A stretch of DNA of 64,000 nt from Burkholderia savannae (GTDB lineage: Bacteria; Pseudomonadota; Gammaproteobacteria; Burkholderiales; Burkholderiaceae), in the NCBI RefSeq assembly GCF_001524445.2, contig NZ_CP013419.1:1-64000 (forward strand). Direction: 5' to 3'. The notes under the pieces are model-generated. The model ran no database searches. It was not told where the DNA came from and worked only from the letters and a program-made list of their open reading frames with translations. Shown one piece after another: positions 16,514 to 23,621 of this stretch (position 1 is the first letter of the stretch; the number at the start of each line of letters is the position of its first letter). The translations under genes and the position numbers were made by a program.

Positions 16514-16876
16514 ATGTTGAAGTCCCTGTTCAGCGGCGCGTTCATATCGCCGTTCAAGCTCCTCGCCGTGTGCCTGGTGCTCTATGTTGCGACGACGTCG
16601 ATCCTTGTTTCCCTGTTCCTGGTGATTGCTGCATTCCACTACGCAAAGAACAATGCGAGGAAGGCCCCGCGTTCGTCCGAACGCGATACCGCCGATTCTC
16701 GTGATGTAGAAGAGACCGTGCAGCACGCGAATCGTGATCAAGGCGCGACCGCACATTCCAGTGCGACGGCAGCGAAGGCGCCGCAACGGCAGTACGCGAA
16801 ATCGGCCGTTGTCATTCCCATGAAGGCACCGTACAACCAGACGAGCGCCAAACCGCTGAAGACGGGCACGAAGTAA
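16514..16876 (+). CDS. Small inner-membrane protein of unknown function
   Basis: A 120-residue protein from an ATG at 16514 with a GGAGAG site nine bases upstream. It has one or two hydrophobic segments in residues 10-42 (L-L-A-V-C-L-V-L-Y-V-A, then L-V-S-L-F-L-V-I-A-A-F). A hydrophilic tail rich in Ala, Ser, Lys and Gln follows and ends in a basic region. No family was recognised. It stands alone before the palindrome at 16938. Confidence 0.6.
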   Translation: MLKSLFSGAFISPFKLLAVCLVLYVATTSILVSLFLVIAAFHYAKNNARKAPRSSERDTADSRDVEETVQHANRDQGATAHSSATAAKAPQRQYAKSAVVIPMKAPYNQTSAKPLKTGTK

Positions 16877-16937
16877 GTCGCCCCTGTCCGACCGTGCGAA
16901 GCAATATGCACGGTCGCCCCATGTCCCACCGGGAACT

Positions 16938-16958
16938 ACGTTCCCGATATGGGAACGT
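16938..16958. promoter_or_regulatory. Perfect palindrome A-C-G-T-T-C-C-C / 5 / G-G-G-A-A-C-G-T
   Basis: Eight-base arms around G-A-T-A-T, embedded in a larger set of G-G-G-A-A-C / G-T-T-C-C-C repeats between 16930 and 16958. It is 30 bases before the start at 16988 and is a likely operator for the operon that leads to ssb. Confidence 0.5.
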
Positions 16959-16987
16959 GGTGCCCGGGTGATATCCGGAGCACGCTC

Positions 16988-17437
16988 ATGAAACCGCATG
17001 TGGCTGGTTGGCAGCTCGACATGTTCGGCGGCGAATCGCCGATTCTCATTTCCCCGACAAAACCCGATCCCCTCCCGGACCCCTCTCTTTGGGAGCCGCA
17101 CGTGCGCGAGAAGCTCGCCGAGGCGGTAATCTTCTTCGCCCTCGATAGCAGACATAGCGACAACGTTCCCGAAGCGCTGATCGACTGTGCCGAAGTGTTG
17201 CATCAACGTCTGTGTAACCGGACGGTCGACAAGGTCGACTATTACGCGACGCTCGGCTGGATCATGGAGCTTTGGACCGGGGCGATTCCGTACCAGGTCG
17301 TCTGCGCACTCGGACGCGTGCGGCCACGCACCATGCAGGATGCGATCCGGGACGTTCCGCTGCTCAACTATGACTTCAACACACTCAACCGGTGGTGCAG
17401 CGGTCAACTGTCGTTGGAGGCGCAATGGGTAGCGTAG
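16988..17437 (+). CDS. Conserved-type element protein of unknown function
   Basis: A 149-residue soluble protein; the ATG at 16988 lies 8 bases after a CCGGAG ribosome site. It has a Pro-rich N-terminus (P-T-K-P-D-P-L-P-D-P) and a helical body with several Trp and Cys and no catalytic motif. It overlaps the next gene by 13 bases, so it belongs to the ssb-containing operon. Function unknown; its place beside ssb suggests DNA processing, by association only. Confidence 0.6.
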   Translation: MKPHVAGWQLDMFGGESPILISPTKPDPLPDPSLWEPHVREKLAEAVIFFALDSRHSDNVPEALIDCAEVLHQRLCNRTVDKVDYYATLGWIMELWTGAIPYQVVCALGRVRPRTMQDAIRDVPLLNYDFNTLNRWCSGQLSLEAQWVA

Positions 17438-18264
17438 CGATGTTCTTCACACGCATGCTCGCACAAGCGTTTCCGGGCAGTCCGCGAAACTCGATGTCGG
17501 CGGCGCATCAGCCGCCATCATCCGGCAGTACTGAACGCGCGGTCGGGATCGGTGCATCCAACGAGACGTTCGTCACGATAGATGGAATCGCCCATCTGTT
17601 CGTCGACGAAGGCGACTGTGTAGTTGAGTTCGTACCAGCCTTCGACGACGCACCCGGCGACACGATGTTCGGCACGAAGATCCTCCCGGTACTGGTGCCG
17701 CACTGGGCGCTGTTGCATGAGCATCCGGCACCGCTGAAGGATGCGATCGCGACAGCGATCCGTCGCGATAGCGTACCGGCCACTTCCGCACCGGGCGTCG
17801 CTTCGCCTGCCGCGGATTCAGAAGCCAGATCGCCGCGACAGTCGGAGGTCGGGCAACCGCCATCGGATGGCGAACTCGAGGTGCGTTGGCTGTCCGCGAG
17901 TCAATCCAGTAGACCCCGATTTCAGCGTCGCGTTGGCAGCGACGATGCGGCGCGCTCTGCTGCGGTCGAAGGCGAGATCACGGGCTGGGGCGAAGAAACC
18001 TTCCCTGATCGTCGACCTGGACGATCTCGCAGCTATCGTTCGTTCGCGCTTCGTCTCGAGACGAGGGGCGGCGAACAGGTACTGCAGGGCGAAGGCCTGA
18101 AAGATGCGATTGCCGAATGTGGCTGCCGCGTCGGCGACACCGTCAAGGTGAAGCGCCTGCGCAAGATCAAGGTACCGGCGTTCCGCAAGGAAGACGGCTC
18201 ACCCATTTTCAAGAACGGCCAGCAAGTCATGTGGGACAAGTGGCTGTGGTCAATTACCACGTGA
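17425..18264 (+). CDS. Protein with C-terminal region resembling relaxase-associated DNA-binding tails
   Basis: A 279-residue protein starting at the ATG at 17425, five bases after a GGAGG site, inside the end of the preceding gene. Residues 40-115 look like a folded domain. Residues 120-190 are low complexity. The C-terminal 90 residues contain [18 protein letters not shown] and [10 protein letters not shown], followed by G-D-T-V-K-V-K-R. This is similar in pattern to the small beta domain at the end of some plasmid relaxases. It ends 11 bases before ssb. The domain comparison is from memory and tentative. Confidence 0.6.
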   Translation: MGSVAMFFTRMLAQAFPGSPRNSMSAAHQPPSSGSTERAVGIGASNETFVTIDGIAHLFVDEGDCVVEFVPAFDDAPGDTMFGTKILPVLVPHWALLHEHPAPLKDAIATAIRRDSVPATSAPGVASPAADSEARSPRQSEVGQPPSDGELEVRWLSASQSSRPRFQRRVGSDDAARSAAVEGEITGWGEETFPDRRPGRSRSYRSFALRLETRGGEQVLQGEGLKDAIAECGCRVGDTVKVKRLRKIKVPAFRKEDGSPIFKNGQQVMWDKWLWSITT

Positions 18265-18275
18265 AGGAGTATCAG

Positions 18276-18866
18276 ATGGCATCTGTCAACAAAGTGATCA
18301 TCATCGGCAATCTCGGCGCTGATCCGGAAGTACGCTATTTGCCGAGTGGCGACGCGGTTGCGAACGTGCGCGTCGCGACGACCGAACGCTACAAGGACAA
18401 GGCGAGTGGCGAGTACAAGGAAATCACCGAGTGGCACCGCATCTCGTTCTTCGGCCGGCTGGCCGAAATCGTCAACGAGTACCTGATGAAGGGCAGTGCG
18501 ATCTATGTCGAAGGCAAGATCCGCACGCGCAAATGGCAAGGCCAGGACGGGCAGGATCGCTACTCGACCGAGATCGTGGCCGACCAGATGCAGATGCTCG
18601 GCGGCCGCAACAGTGGCGGTCGCGGTGACGGCGGTGGTCACGGTGGCGACGGCGATTTCGAGCAGGGCACTCGCCGGCAGGCGGCCGCCCCGGCAGCGCG
18701 CCCCGCACCCGGCCAACCGCCTGCAAATACGGCGGCACGTTCCCAGCATTCGGCACCCGCGCCGGATCAGACGAGGTCATATGGTGGTGGCGGTGGCTTC
18801 GCAGACATGGACGACGACATACCGTTCTGCCCATCCCATTCCCGTGCTGCCTGGTCGGTGATCTGA
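18276..18866 (+). CDS. ssb: Single-stranded DNA-binding protein with abnormal C-terminal extension
   Basis: A 196-residue SSB. The OB fold occupies residues 1-110 ([14 protein letters not shown], then W-H-R-I-S-F-F-G and [11 protein letters not shown]). A Gly/Ala/Pro-rich linker leads to D-D-D-I-P-F at residues 179-184, the tip that normally ends SSB and binds partner proteins. Here the next codon is TGC at 18828, probably a former TGA, and 12 more residues follow, so the tip is no longer terminal. GGAG ribosome site present. An element-encoded SSB typically protects incoming single strands during transfer. Confidence 0.95.
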   Translation: MASVNKVIIIGNLGADPEVRYLPSGDAVANVRVATTERYKDKASGEYKEITEWHRISFFGRLAEIVNEYLMKGSAIYVEGKIRTRKWQGQDGQDRYSTEIVADQMQMLGGRNSGGRGDGGGHGGDGDFEQGTRRQAAAPAARPAPGQPPANTAARSQHSAPAPDQTRSYGGGGGFADMDDDIPFCPSHSRAAWSVI

Positions 18867-19261
18867 TCCCGAAAAGTCTCACCGTTTCGTTTTCGTCTCC
18901 CGTTTTTTCTCACCTTTAGCGTGCGACGTGCCTTCGGGCGCGTCACACGCCGTCTTTCTTCCCTCCCGCATTCCTTGTTCCGCCGACGTTGCTGAACCAA
19001 GCCGAAGCGCTCGCGCGTGGCTTCGTTGAGCAAGTGTTTCTGCGCCTGTCTCAGGCATCGAAAAACCCGCAGTCCAACTGGAGAGATCCGTGAACGTGAA
19101 GTGTTTTTGCCTTTCGTCCCGCTCGGGGCTCTCCGTGTCGCGTCGATTCGACGCGACACGGAGGCCGCGGCGGGCGAGAGGTTTGGTGATCCATCTGTGC
19201 TGGCCATCCAAGTGTTGGCGGATGCACGCGTTTTCGTCGTCGGGCGAATGGAGGACGAATC
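18867..19261. other. 395-base gap between ssb and primase, holding a perfect 33-bp palindrome
   Basis: No supported gene. It contains the palindrome at 19131-19163 and a GGAGGACG ribosome site for the primase at its right end. Confidence 0.6.
19131..19163. promoter_or_regulatory. Perfect 16-1-16 palindrome upstream of the primase gene
   Basis: Arms C-T-C-C-G-T-G-T-C-G-C-G-T-C-G-A and their exact complement around a single T. No T-run follows, so it is unlikely to be a terminator. It could be a regulator site, a single-strand initiation hairpin for a primase, or a plasmid-type resolution site. The choice is open. Confidence 0.6.
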
Positions 19262-20407
19262 ATGCGCGAGCTAAAGAAACTGATTCTCGCGAATCTGGAC
19301 TGGCCCAACATCCTTCCGCATTACATCGACAGTCGATTTCTAGGGGATGGCGGCAAGCGTTGGTGGACCTGCCCGCTCTGTGAAGGGGAAGAGACCTTCC
19401 GGCTCTTTCCCGCCGAGAAAGACCCCAGCGGTGGTTGGCACTGCGCCCGTTGCCTGAAGGGCGGCACGGGCGTGCAGCTTATCCATGAGGTGACTGGCAA
19501 GCCGTATCGCGAGATCTACTACGAGCTCGAGACGGGCAACTACAACGGCGGAATCGCCGTCGCAGTTGCGCGTAGGGCAAAGCCTGTCCCGGTCCGGCCT
19601 GAGAAAAGTGACGAGCAGAAGTGTCGCGAGATGCAGGCCGCGTGGGATGGTGCCGCGCTGGTGACTGCCGATACGCCGGTCTGGACTTACTTGTCCACGC
19701 GGATTCCCGGGCTGCGGCCCGAGTGGATCGGACGGGACGTGCGCTGCCACCCTGGCATGGAGTACATCGATGCCTTCGGGAAGACGCAGGGGAAGTTTCC
19801 CGTGATGCTGCTGCGCGCGCGATCGCAGGCCGGAAAGCCGCGGCGGCTCCATCGCACCTATCTCACTGTCGACGGTGAGAAGGTTCCTTTCCGCACGAAG
19901 AAAGGGAAGCAGCGGGCGAAGCTGGAGATGAGCGCGCCGGCCGGCAGTTTTGGTTCGTCGGTGCTGCTCAACACGACGCGGTCTCGCACGCTTGCCCTCG
20001 TGGAAGGTGCCGAAACCGGCTTTGCGGTTGTCGCCCGGTATGAGAATCGCATCGAGGTCCGCTGCCTGCTGAATTGCAGTGGGCTGGAGCATGCTGACAT
20101 CAACTGGGATGACTACGACCACGTGATCATTTACGCCGATCGCGACAAGGTGGACCCTCGGCGAGGTTTCCGGCCAGGTGAACATCACGCCCAGGCGCTC
20201 GCAGGTCGCATTCGTGCGCTCGGCAAGCGTGTGTCGATCGTGAAATCCGTGGTCGAGGGTGTGGACTTCTGCGACGTGTGGAAGCTGCAGCACCAGCGAC
20301 GGGCACAAGAGCGTGAGTTCGGTCGCGCCAGGCAACTGGCGCGTGAGGAAACACGACGGCGAAACCTGACACGCATCCGCAGTAACGGGATGTGCGCCGC
20401 ATGGTGA
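19262..20407 (+). CDS. Zinc-finger/Toprim DNA primase
   Basis: A 381-residue primase-like protein. Near residue 36 it has C-P-L-C followed about 23 residues later by C-A-R-C, the zinc ribbon of bacterial and P4-type primases. The Toprim domain in the second half shows L-V-E-G-A-E-T-G and I-I-Y-A-D-R-D-K-V-D, with the conserved Glu and D-x-D residues. There is no helicase domain. A GGAGGA site precedes the ATG at 19262. Together with SSB it would prime complementary-strand synthesis on transferred DNA. A terminator follows at once. Confidence 0.88.
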   Translation: MRELKKLILANLDWPNILPHYIDSRFLGDGGKRWWTCPLCEGEETFRLFPAEKDPSGGWHCARCLKGGTGVQLIHEVTGKPYREIYYELETGNYNGGIAVAVARRAKPVPVRPEKSDEQKCREMQAAWDGAALVTADTPVWTYLSTRIPGLRPEWIGRDVRCHPGMEYIDAFGKTQGKFPVMLLRARSQAGKPRRLHRTYLTVDGEKVPFRTKKGKQRAKLEMSAPAGSFGSSVLLNTTRSRTLALVEGAETGFAVVARYENRIEVRCLLNCSGLEHADINWDDYDHVIIYADRDKVDPRRGFRPGEHHAQALAGRIRALGKRVSIVKSVVEGVDFCDVWKLQHQRRAQEREFGRARQLAREETRRRNLTRIRSNGMCAAW

Positions 20408-20414
20408 TTTTGAC

Positions 20415-20439
20415 GCCGGCTATCGCCGGCACTTTTTTT
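20415..20439 (+). terminator. Rho-independent terminator after the primase gene
   Basis: G-C-C-G-G-C stem with a T-A-T-C loop, then A-C and seven T, starting eight bases beyond the primase stop. Confidence 0.8.
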
Positions 20440-20503
20440 CTTGCCCGGTGGGGATACGTCCTCTCCGGGCCGTATTGCGCCGGGCGACATCACGAGGTGA
20501 CAG

Positions 20504-20728
20504 ATGGGCTCGTTTCGACTGGTGCTGGATGAGTTTGAGGTGGTTGCGGCTACGCCCGCGGTGGGCACGTCGAAAGCGACGGACAGTTCTGGTGGCCCGC
20601 GCTTCGACGTGATCGACCGGCTGCTCGAAGGTGATGATCGCTTCGTCCTGCGCGATGAAGCTTTCCAACCTGCGGTCGATTTCTGTATCGCATGGCTCGA
20701 AGAAAAGGCGAAGAGCAGGGAGCACTAA
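20504..20728 (+). CDS. Small protein of unknown function
   Basis: A 74-residue acidic protein with a GAGGTG ribosome site seven bases before the ATG at 20504 and a strong UUCG-loop terminator 13 bases after its stop, so it forms its own transcription unit between two terminators. No family recognised. Confidence 0.6.
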   Translation: MGSFRLVLDEFEVVAATPAVGTSKATDSSGGPRFDVIDRLLEGDDRFVLRDEAFQPAVDFCIAWLEEKAKSREH

Positions 20729-20740
20729 GACTGGAAACAA

Positions 20741-20770
20741 GCGACTTCCTTCGGGAAGTCGCCTTTTTTT
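20741..20770 (+). terminator. Strong rho-independent terminator with UUCG tetraloop
   Basis: Nine-base perfect stem G-C-G-A-C-T-T-C-C closed by T-T-C-G and followed by a run of T. It insulates the next operon. Confidence 0.92.
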
Positions 20771-20820
20771 GCGGGTATCCGTTTTTCATGGTTGACGCGC
20801 TGATTTCGTCGTCACTCACA

Positions 20821-20897
20821 AAACCGCGTTTTGTGGTTGACAACGGCCGGCGCCGGCATATAATCCATCACATGCTAAACCGCGTTTTGCGGTTGAC
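20821..20897 (+). promoter_or_regulatory. Consensus sigma-70 promoter bracketed by two copies of an operator
   Basis: The -35 box TTGACA at 20837-20842 and the -10 box TATAAT at 20859-20864 are perfect and 16 bases apart, with a G-C-C-G-G-C-G-C-C-G-G-C palindrome in the spacer. Two 21-bp repeats, A-A-A-C-C-G-C-G-T-T-T-T-G-(T/C)-G-G-T-T-G-A-C, lie at 20821-20841 (covering the -35) and 20877-20897 (just past the start site). Each contains inverted half-sites A-A-C-C-G-C / G-C-G-G-T-T. This looks like a strong promoter under tight repression and drives the small-gene array. Confidence 0.8.
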
Positions 20898-20903
20898 GTG
20901 GGG

Positions 20904-21305
20904 ATGACGATGAAGACCGCATACGAACTGCTGCTGGATGCACCGGATGCTCAAGTGAAGCGCTGTCAGTTGGCATGGAAGGCAATCGCCGCTGGCGAGT
21001 GGCTCGACGCCGCGCATTTCCTGCGCAACGCTGTGAAAGAAGAGGCGGGCGCGCAGTGGGCGGAACAAGCTGCGGCGCTGGCTGACGCATGCCAGACGCG
21101 CGTCAACCCGCAACCGGGCGAGCGGGTCATCGTGAGCGGCAACGAGTTCGAAGTCGTCGAGCGCGAGAGCGATCCGCGCCGCAGCACCCATGACTGGTAT
21201 CAGTGCATCCAGCGGACGGGGCATCCAGCAGTCGTCGGCACGATCCAGTATCTCAGTCGGAGCATGATTGCGACAGGCGATCGTGCGGCCCCGCGCATCT
21301 TCTGA
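20904..21305 (+). CDS. First gene of small-protein array; unknown function
   Basis: A 133-residue protein directly downstream of the repressed strong promoter; the ATG at 20904 is used, with one at 20910 also possible. The N-terminal half is helical (Y-E-L-L-L-D-A-P-D...W-K-A-I-A-A-G-E-W). The C-terminal half is beta-rich (G-E-R-V-I-V-S-G-N-E-F-E-V-V-E-R). No family recognised. Neighbours on the same strand follow at gaps of 10-30 bases, so it leads an operon. Confidence 0.6.
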   Translation: MTMKTAYELLLDAPDAQVKRCQLAWKAIAAGEWLDAAHFLRNAVKEEAGAQWAEQAAALADACQTRVNPQPGERVIVSGNEFEVVERESDPRRSTHDWYQCIQRTGHPAVVGTIQYLSRSMIATGDRAAPRIF

Positions 21306-21316
21306 TAGCACATCAA

Positions 21317-21550
21317 ATGGACACTACCAAATACGTTCTCTTCGATTCGGAGCGCGCTGCTATCCGAGGCCTGGCGGGCGGCGACAAGTCGCAACTTGAG
21401 GCTGCGACCGCAGCGTTCGACCGCGCCGCGCCGACGCACGGCGTCAATTCGTGTGTGGAGCTGCAGTTCATGAGCGAGGTACTGGCACCAGTACCGGACC
21501 TGTCCTTGCGCGCGACCTATCGAACGGCCGTACTCGCGCAGCCCCAATAA
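21317..21550 (+). CDS. Small protein of unknown function (array gene 2)
   Basis: A 77-residue protein starting M-D-T-T-K-Y-V-L-F-D, 11 bases after the previous stop. Helical, mildly acidic, no signal or membrane segment, no family recognised. Membership of the array supports it as a real gene. Confidence 0.5.
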   Translation: MDTTKYVLFDSERAAIRGLAGGDKSQLEAATAAFDRAAPTHGVNSCVELQFMSEVLAPVPDLSLRATYRTAVLAQPQ

Positions 21551-21567
21551 CGACCGGCAAAAGCGCA

Positions 21568-21963
21568 ATGGACATCAACGCAATCATCCTGGCGGCGAAG
21601 GTGGGGCGGTATCGAAAGGACGCGCAGGAAGACACCTGCGCGGTGTTCGCGGCTGCGCTGTACGATGTGCTGTCAGCTCAGGGAATCCCCTGCGGGATGG
21701 TAACCGCTGTGAAGAAAGAGGGACACGCATGGGCGCATGCGGTCGTTGAGGTTGCCGGCCGCTATTTCGACTCGATGGGTGAATTCTCGTCCAGCATCTA
21801 TCGCGCGCGGGCAAAGATTCATCCGACGGTATCCGTGGACATTACGTTCCAGCCCGATTCCCGCATCGAATGCTACGAGCCGGAGTTTCACGAGCTGCAC
21901 GCCTTCTACGTCAAGGCACTCGACAAGGCGATGTGCGGGCCGGTGGCTGCGCGGGCCGCCTAA
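21568..21963 (+). CDS. Protein with NlpC/transglutaminase-like pattern (array gene 3)
   Basis: A 131-residue protein. It carries D-T-C-A-V-F-A-A-A-L near residue 20, H-A-W-A-H-A-V-V-E-V near residue 52 and a D-S-M-G turn about 10 residues later. This Cys...His...Asp order is the one seen in papain/transglutaminase-like folds. That is only a pattern resemblance, and the length is short. Start ATG at 21568; the next gene begins 20 bases after the stop. Confidence 0.55.
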   Translation: MDINAIILAAKVGRYRKDAQEDTCAVFAAALYDVLSAQGIPCGMVTAVKKEGHAWAHAVVEVAGRYFDSMGEFSSSIYRARAKIHPTVSVDITFQPDSRIECYEPEFHELHAFYVKALDKAMCGPVAARAA

Positions 21964-21982
21964 CCTCACAGGAAGAAGCCTC

Positions 21983-22270
21983 ATGAACCAAGAACAGAAG
22001 ATCAAGGAGCTTGAAGCGCAGTTGGCCATGATGGTGACGGCGGCCAAGAAAGTCCTGTCCGATATTGACGACGACGGCGTGGCGGAGCGCCACGATATGG
22101 CCGTGCTGGCGTTGCGCAACGCGGTGAAGCTAGGCCCGGCGGAGGAGATACTGTCGGTGATCGCATGTGCGCGGCGAGTGCATAGCAAGGTCGGTGCTGA
22201 CAGCGACTGGACCGAATGGCGCGATCTCGCAGAATCATTGGAAGCGCTGGACGCTGCTCTGTACCGATAA
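21983..22270 (+). CDS. Small coiled-coil protein (array gene 4)
   Basis: A 95-residue protein with an AGGAAG ribosome site before the ATG at 21983. The first 30 residues (Q-E-Q-K-I-K-E-L-E-A-Q-L-A-M-M) form a heptad coiled coil; the rest is helical. No family recognised. Confidence 0.55.
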   Translation: MNQEQKIKELEAQLAMMVTAAKKVLSDIDDDGVAERHDMAVLALRNAVKLGPAEEILSVIACARRVHSKVGADSDWTEWRDLAESLEALDAALYR

Positions 22271-22301
22271 CCCACAAGAAAAACGGATACCCAAAAAGAT
22301 C

Positions 22302-22694
22302 ATGTCACGCACTATCGAATCCATCGTTGAATGTCATCGGGTTGCCACTGAACGTCGTGGGGCGGGCAAGCCGATTTGGGACGTGAAGGTCCCCTTGAGG
22401 GCTCTGCTGGCTGAGTTCGCCGCCTTCGGTGACGATTTGATGGCGGAGCAGGCCGTGGACATGAGCCATCGCCTCTTTGTCCTGCTCAAGACGTGTGTTC
22501 CGGCCGCCTGGCGAGAGCATGAGCATGACAACTACAGCATGGACTTCGAAGACCTGATGGAGCGTCTCGAACAGGCTACCGCCGCCGACTTCACGCCGAC
22601 CAAAGACTGGTGTGACACCCCGTGCGAGGTCATCAACGCGTGGCTGGAAGAACTGTACGACTGGGGCGACCGCTATCGCGTGTGGCTGGGCTGA
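22302..22694 (+). CDS. Small acidic protein (array gene 5)
   Basis: A 130-residue helical, acidic protein with several Trp and Cys (W-C-D-T-P-C) and strong negative charge in its second half (H-D-N-Y-S-M-D-F-E-D-L). Acidic small proteins of leading regions often mimic DNA or bind host factors, but there is no direct evidence here. A 15-base repeat (22278-22292) lies just before it. Confidence 0.55.
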   Translation: MSRTIESIVECHRVATERRGAGKPIWDVKVPLRALLAEFAAFGDDLMAEQAVDMSHRLFVLLKTCVPAAWREHEHDNYSMDFEDLMERLEQATAADFTPTKDWCDTPCEVINAWLEELYDWGDRYRVWLG

Positions 22695-22705
22695 GGGGGA
22701 AAACG

Positions 22706-22963
22706 ATGGACCTCTACAGCATCGATGTATCTGCGGCGGGCGATACCGTGTGGGTGACGGGGCATGATGGCTCATGCGTAGGACGATTCAGCAAGCGATT
22801 TGGGATCGATGTACACCGAACGGTCACCGAGCAAATGGCTGGCGCGGACCAGTGCCTGCATTGCACGCATGAGGCGGCCGGTGCTGCCGAGTGGCATGTT
22901 TTCCGAGAGGCTATCCTGCAGCACCATGGAATCGAAGTGCCGACGGACACGATCCAGTTTTGA
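22706..22963 (+). CDS. Small protein of unknown function (array gene 6)
   Basis: An 85-residue protein with a GAGGGGG ribosome site before the ATG at 22706. The N-terminal part is beta-rich (Y-S-I-D-V-S-A-A-G-D-T-V-W-V-T-G-H-D-G). C-L-H-C-T-H in the middle could bind a metal. No family recognised. Confidence 0.52.
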   Translation: MDLYSIDVSAAGDTVWVTGHDGSCVGRFSKRFGIDVHRTVTEQMAGADQCLHCTHEAAGAAEWHVFREAILQHHGIEVPTDTIQF

Positions 22964-22978
22964 GCACGGAAAGAACAG

Positions 22979-23164
22979 ATGACTTCGAAAGACCGCGTGA
23001 AAGCTAAGCATCCGGCGGCGATTGTGCAGAAGGAGACCGGCACATTCGCAGGCGGCAAGGTGCGCTACTGCGTGAAGCTGCACGCCACCGCACGGAAGGT
23101 GGTTGGCTATGGGCAGCGCGAATCGTGGGCGTGGGCGGACGCCTGCCGCGCGCTCGGCCTTTGA
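22979..23164 (+). CDS. Small basic protein (array gene 7)
   Basis: A 61-residue basic protein starting 15 bases after the previous stop. The second half (V-R-Y-C-V-K-L-H-A-T...S-W-A-W-A-D-A-C-R-A-L) suggests a beta-hairpin plus helix. No family recognised. Confidence 0.5.
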   Translation: MTSKDRVKAKHPAAIVQKETGTFAGGKVRYCVKLHATARKVVGYGQRESWAWADACRALGL

Positions 23165-23187
23165 AGCCATCGCCAAGGAAAGTACAA

Positions 23188-23556
23188 ATGCACGTCGATC
23201 TTCCAGTCCATCGACTCGCAAGGCATTGCAACCCGTTTCGCGGGCATCCCTGGGAGGTCAAGGTGACCCGTGGCGATGTGACACGTGCGCTCAAGGAGCG
23301 GCAGTTGGTGCCCGTGCCGGGGACCTCGGACCACGCAGGGCGCATTGCCTTCCTCGTCGAGAATGAGGCTTCCGACGCAATCGAGGTCGATGTCGGCGTG
23401 CCGGTGCTGCGCTGCTATGTCCGCTGGCTCGTCCAGGACGGTAACCATCGGCTGGCCGCAGCGATGATCGCAGGCCGGGCAACGATCAAGGCCAGTGTCG
23501 CTGGGCAACTCGACTACGCGAAGCGCTTGTTCGGCGTGGACTGCGCCGCCAAATGA
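23188..23556 (+). CDS. Protein with ParB/sulfiredoxin-like motif (array gene 8)
   Basis: A 122-residue protein from the ATG at 23188, with AAGGAA upstream. Residues 85-100 read V-Q-D-G-N-H-R-L-A-A-A-M-I-A-G, close to the D-G-x-H-R-x-x-A signature of ParB-like and sulfiredoxin-like folds that bind nucleotides. The protein is too short to be a full ParB partition protein, which needs a helix-turn-helix domain. It could be a nuclease-like or regulatory relative. Its stop overlaps an ATG at 23553 in frame with the following transposase-like gene. Confidence 0.6.
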   Translation: MHVDLPVHRLARHCNPFRGHPWEVKVTRGDVTRALKERQLVPVPGTSDHAGRIAFLVENEASDAIEVDVGVPVLRCYVRWLVQDGNHRLAAAMIAGRATIKASVAGQLDYAKRLFGVDCAAK

Positions 23557-23621
23557 AAGCCAACTTGGTGCGCATGCATTCTGTGCTAGCCGCCAGGAGC
23601 AACGCCCAGGACAGCAATACG

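Noticed and set aside
20821..20897. Possible CRISPR or replication iterons from the repeated AAACCGCG sequence
   Set aside because: Only two copies, placed symmetrically about a promoter with inverted half-sites; operator function fits better.
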